Source: Paenibacillus etheri (GTDB lineage: Bacteria; Bacillota; Bacilli; Paenibacillales; Paenibacillaceae). Taken from it: DNA of 64,000 nucleotides. Below are positions 51,118 through 58,793 of this stretch, in pieces; the stretch's first letter is position 1; each line of letters starts with the position of its first letter. A program made the translations under genes and the position numbers. The stretch is from contig NZ_LCZJ02000012.1 of assembly GCF_001012825.1 (NCBI RefSeq), forward strand, positions 62,001-126,000, written 5' to 3'. The notes under the pieces were generated by a model. It was not told the DNA's origin and did not search any database. It worked only from the letters and a program-made list of their open reading frames with translations.

Positions 51118-51423
51118 TCATTCTCTTTCATTGGACGCTTTTTGTTCCTTTGTTAACTTCTCCAGTTTCCCTTTATTTTTCGTAAATGTGACTAAAACTT
51201 CTTGATTATCTCCAATAAAGTTTCCTTGTTTGTCCTTTGGAGGGGATTTATGTTGTACATAACTAACTTCATATCCATCCAGTGTAGGGATACTAAATGA
51301 AGATGCTAATGCACTAACCTGCACCTGCGCTTTAGCTAATTCATCGTTGGAACCATCCTTTTGACATCCTGATATTAAAAATATAATTGCAGCAATAAAA
51401 AATATAAATCCAAATTTGTTCAT
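51118..51423 (-). pseudogene. 5' part of a lipoprotein gene interrupted by the IS3-family element
   Basis: This part encodes a lipoprotein signal (NKFGFIFFIAAIIFLISGC, lipobox ISGC with Cys20) and about 80 further residues, including DGYEVSYVQHKSPPKDKQGN and a charged stretch EKLTKEQKASNERE. It then runs into the IS end, where the TGA stop comes from the terminal TGAACTG. GAGGTGA precedes the ATG at 51423. The truncated product of 101 residues might still be made and anchored. The natural protein continued in the fragment at 49382-49627. Family unknown. Confidence 0.88.
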
Positions 51424-51596
51424 GAAATCACCTCTAATTATTTGAATTAATACTAATGAAAAGTCTTAGTAGTTCGTGGATATACTTCAGTTACATTCCT
51501 CTCAATCCTTTTGATATCCCTAAATATGGAAATACTATATATACGTTGTAAAACTAAATTTGTTGCTCTCCCCCTGGGTGCCTATAAATTAAAAAA

Positions 51597-51640
51597 CAGA
51601 CCTGCTTCGTACGTGTCATCACATACTGAACAGGTCTACT
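51597..51640 (-). terminator. Terminator after the flavin reductase / dioxygenase operon
   Basis: On the minus strand AGACCTG (plus 51631-51637) pairs with CAGGTCT (plus 51598-51604) and is followed by GTTTTTT. It lies 14 bases beyond the stop of the flavin-reductase-like gene. Confidence 0.8.
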
Positions 51641-51650
51641 CTGTGTTGGT

Positions 51651-52277
51651 TTATTCCGGTCTCTCAATTTCAAAAATCTCACCAATCGTAGCGTAATTAG
51701 CTCCCGCTAATCGACTTACTGCATTTAAGGCTCTAGGATCAATCCGCCCCTCCTGATAGATCGATTCATCGATATGAAACTGAACAATTTCTCCGATAAA
51801 CAAATCACTCCCAGGTTCTTCCGCACCTAGAGGTATCGCTTGTACAAGCTTACACTCCATTCGAACCTTTGCTTCCAGTACACCAGGTACAGCTACATTT
51901 TTACTTGGGACCGGTGTAAGATTCGCAAGTTCAATTTCACTTTCTGCTCTTGGCAATGAAGCAGCGGTTTGATTGATTTTCCCAACATTCTCATCATCTA
52001 CAATATGCACAACAAACTGATGATTGTTATAAATATTACGGGCTGTATCTTTTAATCGCCCCGCTGGTCTTTGAATAGACAGTGAAACCATTGGAGGATT
52101 AGACGAGACGATATTAAAATAGCTAAACGGCGCACCATTCACAATGCCATCTTCTGATTGTGTGGTGACAAAAGCAATGGGCCTAGGAATAACAGTACCA
52201 ATTAATAACTTATAATTTTCCCGCTCACTATTATGCTTTGGATCAATCGAAATCAATCTCCCCAGCTCCTTCTTCAC
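51651..52277 (-). CDS. Flavin reductase-like (FMN-binding split barrel) protein
   Basis: This 208-residue protein of the flavin-reductase-like/DIM6 family binds FMN. NYKLLIGTVIPRPIAFVTTQSEDGIVNGAPFSYFNIVSSNPPMVSLSIQRP (residues 21-71) is diagnostic, and FVVHIVDDENVGKINQTAASLPRAESE is also typical. It may pass reduced flavin to a partner or act on an aromatic compound. Its ATG lies inside the last four bases of the dioxygenase gene, so the two are coupled. The operon promoter carries the TATCT...AGATA operators, suggesting induction by quinone-like compounds. Confidence 0.88.
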   Translation of the reverse strand: MKKELGRLISIDPKHNSERENYKLLIGTVIPRPIAFVTTQSEDGIVNGAPFSYFNIVSSNPPMVSLSIQRPAGRLKDTARNIYNNHQFVVHIVDDENVGKINQTAASLPRAESEIELANLTPVPSKNVAVPGVLEAKVRMECKLVQAIPLGAEEPGSDLFIGEIVQFHIDESIYQEGRIDPRALNAVSRLAGANYATIGEIFEIERPE

Positions 52278-53251
52278 TCTTTCACGAAATCGATCGTGCT
52301 TCTAACGGTATCAATAGGGCGTACTAACTTCTCAATTTGCTCACGTTTAGGTTCCAGAAATGGCGGTAGTGAAAGCTTTTCTCCAACCGTTTCGTATTCC
52401 TCATCTCCCATAAATCCAGGGCCATCTGTTGCAAGCTCGAACAAAATTTGCGGAGCAACACGTGTATACAGCGACTCGAAGAAATGACGATCCACATAAC
52501 CTGAGGTACGGAATCCATTGTCTTCAAAATGCTTAGTCCACTCATCCAGCATCGCACGGTCTTCTACTCGGAAAGCCGCATGGTGAACCGTACCAAAGCC
52601 TTGACGCGAATTCGGTAAGTCCTCGTTATGCTCAACAATAATTTGCGCCCCGTTTCCGCCTTCGCCGACTTCAAACAAATGATAAGCATCTTCCTGACCG
52701 ATTTCTTTAAACAGCATGACTCTTTCCAACATTTCTTTAAAAGAGCTGAAGTCAGCTATGCGTACAAAGATCGGTCCCAAACCAGTGATCGCAAACTCTA
52801 AAGGAATCGGTCCTTTTTGCCATGGTGTGCCTGGTGCGACCCCTTCATTAATTTCATCAGAGATAAGTTGATATTGTTGATCATCAAAATCTACGAAGGA
52901 TAAAGTCTTTTTGCCAAATTGCTCTTTAATTCCATTATGCTTCACATTAAGGCGATCAAAACGCTTTACCCAGTAGTCTAATGCAGCATCTGTTGGTACC
53001 CGGAAGGATGTCTTGGCGATCTCATTGGTTCCGTGTACGCCTTTAGGAATGTTAGGGAAGTCAAAGAACGTCATATCCGTTCCGGCACTGCCCTTATCAT
53101 CTGCAAAAAACAAGTGATACGTTTGAATATCGTCTTGGTTGACGGTTTTCTTCACTAGACGCATTCCCAATACGTAAGTGAAGAACTCGTAGTTGTTCTC
53201 TGCGCTGCTTGTGATGGCTGTTACGTGGTGAATTCCTTTTAAATTTCTCAT
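52274..53251 (-). CDS. Ring-cleaving dioxygenase, VOC/glyoxalase family (MhqO/MhqE-like)
   Basis: This 325-residue protein has two glyoxalase/bleomycin-resistance domains. The first opens GIHHVTAITSSAENNYEFFTYVLGMRLVKKTVNQDD, and the second carries GTVHHAAFRVEDRAMLDEW near residue 220. The histidines (GIHHVT, VHHAAF) and a late glutamate (PQILFELATD) are the metal ligands expected of type-I extradiol-like dioxygenases. The pattern matches the MhqO/MhqE proteins, which in Bacillus subtilis are controlled by MhqR and protect against hydroquinones and azo compounds. AGGAGTG precedes the ATG, and the promoter carries MhqR-like operators. Confidence 0.9.
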   Translation of the reverse strand: MRNLKGIHHVTAITSSAENNYEFFTYVLGMRLVKKTVNQDDIQTYHLFFADDKGSAGTDMTFFDFPNIPKGVHGTNEIAKTSFRVPTDAALDYWVKRFDRLNVKHNGIKEQFGKKTLSFVDFDDQQYQLISDEINEGVAPGTPWQKGPIPLEFAITGLGPIFVRIADFSSFKEMLERVMLFKEIGQEDAYHLFEVGEGGNGAQIIVEHNEDLPNSRQGFGTVHHAAFRVEDRAMLDEWTKHFEDNGFRTSGYVDRHFFESLYTRVAPQILFELATDGPGFMGDEEYETVGEKLSLPPFLEPKREQIEKLVRPIDTVRSTIDFVKE

Positions 53252-53321
53252 GATTATACACTCCTAAAGTTTAGTCTGATTTTGTAATATAATTCCCTAG
53301 TTTAACAAAGATTAATTAAAT

Positions 53322-53339
53322 TATCTTAATGTTAAGATA
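53322..53339. promoter_or_regulatory. MhqR-like operator, copy 2, in the dioxygenase leader
   Basis: TATCTTAATGTTAAGATA is a perfect palindrome (8-bp arms around TG). It lies 71 bases upstream of the dioxygenase ATG, downstream of the promoter. Confidence 0.72.
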
Positions 53340-53414
53340 TCTACCAAAAAAATTTTTTCCAACATTGTTCGTATGTTTCATAGAACACTGCTTCCAAATT
53401 ATCTTTACGTTAAT

Positions 53415-53432
53415 TATCTTTAACTTAAGATA
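53415..53432. promoter_or_regulatory. MhqR-like operator, copy 1, at the dioxygenase promoter
   Basis: TATCTTTAACTTAAGATA directly follows the -10 region on the minus strand and resembles the site over the FMN reductase start at 16 of 18 bases when reversed. A degenerate third copy starts at 53400 (TATCTTTACGTTAATTAT). Confidence 0.75.
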
Positions 53433-53461
53433 AAGTTAACACACTCCTTTGTTGTTGTCAA
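53433..53461 (-). promoter_or_regulatory. Promoter of the dioxygenase operon
   Basis: On the minus strand, TTGACA (plus 53456-53461), 17 bases, then TAACTT (plus 53433-53438) precede the operator. The -10 is weak, but the geometry matches the FMN reductase promoter exactly. Confidence 0.65.
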
Positions 53462-53478
53462 CCAAACACTATAAAAGA

Positions 53479-53519
53479 GAACAGCCTTGTTCAATATGTG
53501 AAGAAACACAAGGCTGTTC
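53479..53519 (-). terminator. Terminator after the allantoate-amidohydrolase-like gene
   Basis: A perfect 12-bp stem (GAACAGCCTTGT at 53479-53490 with ACAAGGCTGTTC at 53508-53519) is followed on the minus strand by TCTTTTATAG. Confidence 0.85.
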
Positions 53520-53571
53520 GGTTTCAAATTACCTCTGCCATTAATAAATTCAGTGAAAGATGAACCTACGT

Positions 53572-54807
53572 TTATCTTGCGAATGCATAACGAAGAACAG
53601 CTTCTTCTAGGATATCGATCCCCATAATGATGTCATCTAAATCGGTATATTCATTAGGATGATGACTAAGTCCATCTACAGAAGGAACAAAGATAAGCCC
53701 TACTGGGCAAAGCTTGTTCATATTCATAGCATCATGCCCTGCCCCACTAATCATCCGTTGATTGGATATTCCCTTCTCTTCACAAATGGATTCTAGAACA
53801 TGACTGATCTCATCCGATAATAGGACAGGTACCTCCGAAATAATTTCCGTACTCACAATTTCAAGTTGTCTGGTTTCTTGTACTGAATATATCGTTTGAT
53901 ACAAATGGTCTAACACACGTTGCCTGGATGCCACTGAAGTAGATCTGATATCAATCTTAACTTCTACCTCTCCCGGAACTACGTTCATAGCGCCATTTAA
54001 GATATCTATCACCCCTAGCGTCGCAACCGTTCCATATTCTTGTTCGAGTTTAGCTGCTTTTTCAAGCGCTAGTGCTATTTCTGAGGCACCTAGAAATGCA
54101 TCTTTTCTCATATTCATAGGTGTCGTTCCAGAGTGGGATGCTTTCCCTGATATTTGAATATGCAGTCTCACGGGTGCAGCAATTCCAGTCACAATACCAA
54201 TCTTCTTATTATTGTTTATTAATACGGGGCCTTGCTCAATGTGTAATTCAAAAAAAGCTTTTAATTCTTCATTCCCTCTACTCGCCTGATCAATACTGTT
54301 ATAATCTAATGCGCATAGGGAAAATGCCTTTTCCATGGTAATCCCGTCTTTGTCCTTCAGAGATCTATATTTCTCCTTCTGAAATAACCCTGACATTATT
54401 TTGCTGCCAACTGTTGAAATACCAAACCGCGAAGATTCTTCACAGGCAAATGAAATGATTTCGATGGGATGATCCGTTTCAATCCTTTTTTCGTTTAGAC
54501 GTTTGATCACTTCCAAGGCAGCCGTTACACCTACTACCCCATCGTATTTCCCTCCTTGGTAAACCGTATCCAAGTGAGAGCCCATTACAACAGGTGGAAG
54601 CCCTTCTATCTTCCCATTTCTTCTAGCAATCACATTTCCGCAGTGATCCATCCGGATATCTAAATTTTCAGCCTTACACATCCGCATAAAGGCACTCGTA
54701 CAGGTCTGCTCTTCATTTGTATAGGCAATTCTAGTGATGCCCTTCTCACCCGAGTTATATTGATTAATATTATCAAATAAAGCCTGATATCTTCTCTTTC
54801 TATCCAT
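53572..54807 (-). CDS. M20-family amidohydrolase, allantoate amidohydrolase / N-carbamoyl amino acid hydrolase type
   Basis: This 411-residue dinuclear metal hydrolase has ligand motifs GSHLDTVYQGGKYDGVVGV near residue 77, SFACEESSRFGISTVGSK near residue 120, HIEQGPVL near residue 192, and a late GAGHDAMNM histidine near residue 356. The dimerisation domain lies between (about 210-325). This AllC/AmaB/PydC group releases ammonia and CO2 from allantoate or a carbamoyl group from N-carbamoyl amino acids. The nearby oxamate carbamoyltransferase genes favour allantoate. It is transcribed alone, divergent from the alpha/beta hydrolase gene, and ends at a strong terminator. Confidence 0.87.
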   Translation of the reverse strand: MDRKRRYQALFDNINQYNSGEKGITRIAYTNEEQTCTSAFMRMCKAENLDIRMDHCGNVIARRNGKIEGLPPVVMGSHLDTVYQGGKYDGVVGVTAALEVIKRLNEKRIETDHPIEIISFACEESSRFGISTVGSKIMSGLFQKEKYRSLKDKDGITMEKAFSLCALDYNSIDQASRGNEELKAFFELHIEQGPVLINNNKKIGIVTGIAAPVRLHIQISGKASHSGTTPMNMRKDAFLGASEIALALEKAAKLEQEYGTVATLGVIDILNGAMNVVPGEVEVKIDIRSTSVASRQRVLDHLYQTIYSVQETRQLEIVSTEIISEVPVLLSDEISHVLESICEEKGISNQRMISGAGHDAMNMNKLCPVGLIFVPSVDGLSHHPNEYTDLDDIIMGIDILEEAVLRYAFAR

Positions 54808-54928
54808 GCCAGTATCTCCAATCCTGAGTATTCATGATTATGGTTTCATCAAAATTCGTGAATGATATACAATAGAGGTAGTGCAAGTCTTTAAAAATTA
54901 CTTACTTGATGAGGTGTAGTGGATAGTG

Positions 54929-55801
54929 ATGAAGAAGACCATTATTTTTAAAGAAAATGATCAATTTACAATTAAAGCTGATTTTTATGAAACAAACCGT
55001 CCCCAAGCCCCTGCGATTGTATACATTCACGGAGGCGGCCTACTGTGGGGTAATCGAGAAGATCTATCCGAGGAAATGATACAGCTTTACACCAATAATG
55101 GCTTTGCGCTATTTTCGATTGACTATAGATTAGCCCCTAGGTCAACTCTATCTGACATCCTTGAAGATGTCCAAGATAGCCTTCTTTGGTTAGTGAATGA
55201 CGGACCTGAACAATTCTCCATTGATCCCTCAAGGATTGCTGTGGTGGGAAGCTCCGCAGGTGGTTTCCTTGCGCTGTGCACAGGAATGTTTACCCATAAG
55301 CCGCGTGCAATTGTCTCCTTCTATGGATATGGCGATATTAGCGCACAATGGGCACTAGAACCAAGTAAATTCTATTGTGAAAAAGATATCGTCTCTATGG
55401 AGATTGCAAAAAGTACAGTGTCCGATCAAATCATTACGAGCGCAAGTATTAACGAGCGTTTTCTTCTCTATTTATATACTAGACAATCCGGTCGTTGGAT
55501 CGAAGAAGTGACGGGCTTGAATCCTTCTCTACATAAGGAAGAACTCCTCAAATTCTGTCCTATTCATCATGTAACTAAGGAATTTCCCCCTACATTGCTA
55601 TTGCATGGAACGAACGATGTAGATGTGCCATATGAACAATCGGTATTCATGAGAGCCGCGCTAGTGAAAGAAGGCGTACCGGCAAAGCTTATTACTATTC
55701 CAAACGGAGAGCATGTATTTGAAAAAGATTTCGATAACCCTGTTGTGCAAAAAGCTCTTCATCAGGTGATTGATTTCCTTCAGTTTCATCTTGCTGAGTA
55801 G
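54929..55801 (+). CDS. Alpha/beta hydrolase (esterase, Aes/BD-FAE-like)
   Basis: This 290-residue hydrolase has the oxyanion-hole motif YIHGGGLLWGNR (about 31-42), nucleophile in VVGSSAGGFL near residue 110, acid Asp in LHGTNDVDVP near residue 228, and His in PNGEHVFEK near residue 260. This layout resembles N-formylkynurenine formamidase-like and acetyl-esterase-like enzymes. The ATG at 54929 is used, and a GTG one codon earlier is possible. It is divergent from the amidohydrolase gene and lies within the ureide region, so it may remove a side group in the same pathway, but no direct evidence shows that. Confidence 0.85.
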   Translation: MKKTIIFKENDQFTIKADFYETNRPQAPAIVYIHGGGLLWGNREDLSEEMIQLYTNNGFALFSIDYRLAPRSTLSDILEDVQDSLLWLVNDGPEQFSIDPSRIAVVGSSAGGFLALCTGMFTHKPRAIVSFYGYGDISAQWALEPSKFYCEKDIVSMEIAKSTVSDQIITSASINERFLLYLYTRQSGRWIEEVTGLNPSLHKEELLKFCPIHHVTKEFPPTLLLHGTNDVDVPYEQSVFMRAALVKEGVPAKLITIPNGEHVFEKDFDNPVVQKALHQVIDFLQFHLAE

Positions 55802-55822
55802 GTCTGTAGAAGAACAGGAAAA

Positions 55823-55845
55823 TCCGGCACTAAAATAGTGCCGGA
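55823..55845. terminator. Convergent terminator
   Basis: A perfect 10-bp stem (TCCGGCACTA with TAGTGCCGGA) and a 3-base AAA loop lie between the alpha/beta hydrolase and the deaminase. On the minus strand it runs into TTTTCC. Confidence 0.82.
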
Positions 55846-55866
55846 AAATATATGAGAACGCCTGAA

Positions 55867-56319
55867 TTATTTCTTGTTTAATTCGTGGAAATGCGTCCAT
55901 AAATGATCGCAATCTTCTCTAGCTTCCACTTTAATCATATTAACAACACTCTCATCATGACCCACAAAATATTCGCGAAGGTGAATGTCAGAGAAGCCAT
56001 GCTCTTTCGCGTCATCTCTTGTGCTGCAATAATGAACTTCTTTAACACCTGACCAAATAATAGCGCCCATACACATCGGACACGGTTCACAGGTTGCGTA
56101 TATTACGCAATCCGATAAGTCCATGGTGTCTAATTTTTTGCAAGCTTCTCGGATAGCTACCATTTCTGCATGTGCAGAAGGATCGGTATCTCTCATCATT
56201 GTATTGCTAACCGCTGCAATCACTTCATCGCCTCGAACAATCGTTGCACCAAACGGGCCTCCAAATTTCTTGTTCATACCCTCGATCGTTGCGTCTACCG
56301 CCAATTTCATGTAATCCAT
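55867..56319 (-). CDS. Guanine deaminase / nucleobase deaminase (CDA family)
   Basis: This 150-residue zinc deaminase has HAEMVAIREAC near residue 52 (zinc histidine and catalytic glutamate) and CEPCPMCMGAI near residue 80 (the two zinc cysteines). The size, the C-terminal WTHFHELNKK tail and the purine-related context match Bacillus GuaD, which turns guanine into xanthine. A tRNA adenosine deaminase is less likely on this context. GAGGAGG precedes the ATG. It is the last gene of a long minus-strand operon. Confidence 0.88.
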   Translation of the reverse strand: MDYMKLAVDATIEGMNKKFGGPFGATIVRGDEVIAAVSNTMMRDTDPSAHAEMVAIREACKKLDTMDLSDCVIYATCEPCPMCMGAIIWSGVKEVHYCSTRDDAKEHGFSDIHLREYFVGHDESVVNMIKVEAREDCDHLWTHFHELNKK

Positions 56320-56333
56320 TTCAAATTCCTCCT

Positions 56334-57788
56334 CTAGTTTAATTGGGATGATTTTAGTGTTTTGCTAAAGATGGTGTATAGAACAAACGAAACAATTAAG
56401 CCACTAAAGAAAGCAAAATCATTCATCCTAACTAGGAAGGGGATACCCTTAAGAAATGCACCTGACATAGGAAGGATGAAGCTGACTGCTAGAACAGCCA
56501 TTGCAACGGGATTGTAACCATTCTTATATTCACCATTGCTACCTGCTGGGACATAGATATTATCAAGATTTAATACTCTTTTCCGATGAATAAAGAAGCT
56601 TGAAAGCATAATACCTGCAATTGGACCAAAGATGGACCCAATAAAGCTATAGAAATAAAACAATGTCGTCGTGCTTTCTACAAGCTTCCATGGCAAAATC
56701 AAAGTTCCAACAACGGCTGTTAAGACACCCGCAGTCTTTACAGTGAATTTTTTCGGGAAAAGAGATGACATTTGCAAGCCAGCTGGCAATAAGTTGGCAA
56801 ACACTACGAAGGCGATTGCTCCTACGTTTAGCGCAAGAATCAATACAACAACCGCGAAAGTGTTTTCAATTTTATCAATGGCATGAACGATATTGAAGAT
56901 CGGTTCACCAAACGCAATTTCAGTACCCGCGATTAAAGCCACACAAGTGATGGCAAAAAGGATATAAGACAAGATAAACCCTACAGGCAATCCAATCATA
57001 GCCGCTCTTGGTGATTTTGCACGATGGGTGAAGTCAGACATGTTTACAACAGGACCCGCCCAGTTAGATACCAATGCACTCACGCAAGCAATAAAGACTA
57101 GTGGACTTGAAGTTGGGTTCGCGGGTACATACTCTAAAATCGGTCCAAACCCTCCAGCAATCTTGATCGCCCAAACAGCAGCACCAATAATAAACACATA
57201 TACTACCGGGGATGACCAGTTACCGAACTTTCCTAATGTTTTCATTCCGCCTAAGAACAACAGAACCGTTGCGGTCCAAAGAATTGCATAAGAGATCATT
57301 GTCGGGAATGCTAACCCGAATAGTGTGAAGCCACCGCCTAAATCCATATAATTCGGAATAAATCTAGCAAATATAACATTTAATGATTCTGCACCTACAA
57401 CGGTTGTGGTTCCAAAGAATACTAACCCAGCAACAAGTCCTCGTATTAATGCAGGTATAATAGCTCCTTTTACGCCAAAAGAATCTCGAAGCAGCATCGC
57501 AAATGGCAGCCCATATTTGGAGGCAGAATACCCGTTTAAAGCATAAAATGCGGAGACAATAATGGCTGAAAGCATAACGGCAAAGAGCACCTGTGTTGTA
57601 TCCAGCCCTAAAACGAAGAAACCTGCTACTGTCATATACGACATAATATTATGAACAGCGCCCATCCAGAGTGTTATATAGTTGGACATTCCCCAGTCTC
57701 TTTGCTCAGGCTTTTTGGGCAGTAATTCCTCACCGTAACCGTATGATTTGTACCTATCATAATTTTGTTCCAACTTTGCTTGATCCAT
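56334..57788 (-). CDS. NCS1-family purine/cytosine/allantoin permease
   Basis: This 484-residue transporter has twelve membrane helices. NYITLWMGAVHNIMSYMTVAGFFVLGL (about 36-62) is the family's first helix pair, and MSDFTHRAKSPRAAMIGLPVGF near residue 255 is the NCS1 signature loop. It belongs to the cytosine-permease-like branch, carrying nucleobases, hydantoins or allantoin with sodium or protons. It lies 23 bases downstream of the carbamate kinase gene and 14 bases upstream of the deaminase gene, so it probably imports the cluster's substrate. Confidence 0.9.
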   Translation of the reverse strand: MDQAKLEQNYDRYKSYGYGEELLPKKPEQRDWGMSNYITLWMGAVHNIMSYMTVAGFFVLGLDTTQVLFAVMLSAIIVSAFYALNGYSASKYGLPFAMLLRDSFGVKGAIIPALIRGLVAGLVFFGTTTVVGAESLNVIFARFIPNYMDLGGGFTLFGLAFPTMISYAILWTATVLLFLGGMKTLGKFGNWSSPVVYVFIIGAAVWAIKIAGGFGPILEYVPANPTSSPLVFIACVSALVSNWAGPVVNMSDFTHRAKSPRAAMIGLPVGFILSYILFAITCVALIAGTEIAFGEPIFNIVHAIDKIENTFAVVVLILALNVGAIAFVVFANLLPAGLQMSSLFPKKFTVKTAGVLTAVVGTLILPWKLVESTTTLFYFYSFIGSIFGPIAGIMLSSFFIHRKRVLNLDNIYVPAGSNGEYKNGYNPVAMAVLAVSFILPMSGAFLKGIPFLVRMNDFAFFSGLIVSFVLYTIFSKTLKSSQLN

Positions 57789-57811
57789 ATCTACACTTCC
57801 CCTCGCTTAAA

Positions 57812-58762
57812 TTACTTCACGATATGAGTGCCTGCTTGTTCATTCATCGCATCCTTCAAGCTTTCCGGATTCGTAATAATAACTCGTGTTCCGCTTTTCT
57901 CTAAGAAGCTTAAACTCGCCTCAATTTTAGGCAGCATGCTTCCTGCTGGGAAGTGATTTTCTAGCACATATTGTTTAGTCTCATCAACCGTCATTTTGGA
58001 TAGCTCCTGTTGATTCGGCTTACCATAGTTGATGCATACCCTAGACACTCCCGTTGTAATAATTAAGATCTCCGCATGGATTTGTTCTGCTAAAAGACTC
58101 GTAGCAAAATCCTTATCGATGACAGCATCGACGCCTTTGTACGTGTTATCCTCAGCCTTCACGACTGCGATCCCTCCACCGCCTGCAGCGACAACGACAA
58201 AGCCCCCATCGATTAATGACTTAATCGCGTCTTTCTCTACAATATCTATGGGTCTTGGGGATGGAACTACTCTACGGTATCCTCTACCAGAGTCTTCTAC
58301 AAAGCTCCATTCAGGATGTTCTTTTTTCATTTTTTCCGCTTGTTCTTGGGAAAAGAAAGATCCTACCGGCTTCGTCGGATTCTTGAAGTTGGGATCTTCT
58401 GAGCTTACTTCAACTTGCGTAATCACCGTAGCCACATTCTTATGGATCCCTCTAACCGCAAATTCATTAATTAAAGCTTGTTGAATTAAATAACCGATTC
58501 CACCTTGTGTATCGGCTCCACAATTTACTAGTGGAACAGGAGACATGCCGGCAATTTCATGTGCAATCTCAGATCTTCTTAGTCCAAACCCTACTTGTGG
58601 TCCATTACCATGTGTAACGACGACATTGTAGCCCTCTTGCACCATATCAACAATATTAACGACCACTTCTTTTACTGCTTCAGATTGGTCATGAATCGAA
58701 TCCAGGCCATTTTCCTTGACCAATGAGTTCCCGCCAATAGCAACGATCACTATTTCTTTCAT
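57812..58762 (-). CDS. arcC: Carbamate kinase
   Basis: This 316-residue kinase transfers phosphate from carbamoyl phosphate to ADP, making ATP, ammonia and CO2. It shows VIVAIGGNSLVKENG at the N-terminus, VVTHGNGPQVGFGLRRSEIA near residue 51, VVAAGGGGIAVV near residue 205, VIDKDFATSLLAEQI near residue 225, and FPAGSMLPKIEA near residue 276. The ATG at 58762 follows AGGAGG, and an earlier ATG overlaps that site. In this operon it is the AllK-type partner of the oxamate carbamoyltransferase. Confidence 0.93.
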   Translation of the reverse strand: MKEIVIVAIGGNSLVKENGLDSIHDQSEAVKEVVVNIVDMVQEGYNVVVTHGNGPQVGFGLRRSEIAHEIAGMSPVPLVNCGADTQGGIGYLIQQALINEFAVRGIHKNVATVITQVEVSSEDPNFKNPTKPVGSFFSQEQAEKMKKEHPEWSFVEDSGRGYRRVVPSPRPIDIVEKDAIKSLIDGGFVVVAAGGGGIAVVKAEDNTYKGVDAVIDKDFATSLLAEQIHAEILIITTGVSRVCINYGKPNQQELSKMTVDETKQYVLENHFPAGSMLPKIEASLSFLEKSGTRVIITNPESLKDAMNEQAGTHIVK

Positions 58763-58793
58763 TTGATGCCTCCTATGTTGCAATTCTTATGCG

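Larger units (their letters stand above)
49628..51120 (+). mobile_element. Complete IS3-family insertion sequence (1,493 bp)
   Basis: Both ends carry an imperfect inverted repeat of about 40 bp beginning TGAACTGTGACC on each side and continuing with matching TGGAAA-TTGAAAAAAG blocks. The element is flanked by the 3-bp direct repeat TTC (49625-49627 and 51121-51123), as expected of IS3-family insertion. Inside are orfA and orfB in different frames, with an A_AAA_AAG slip site for a fused transposase. Everything needed for transposition appears intact. It sits within the minus-strand lipoprotein gene. Confidence 0.93.
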
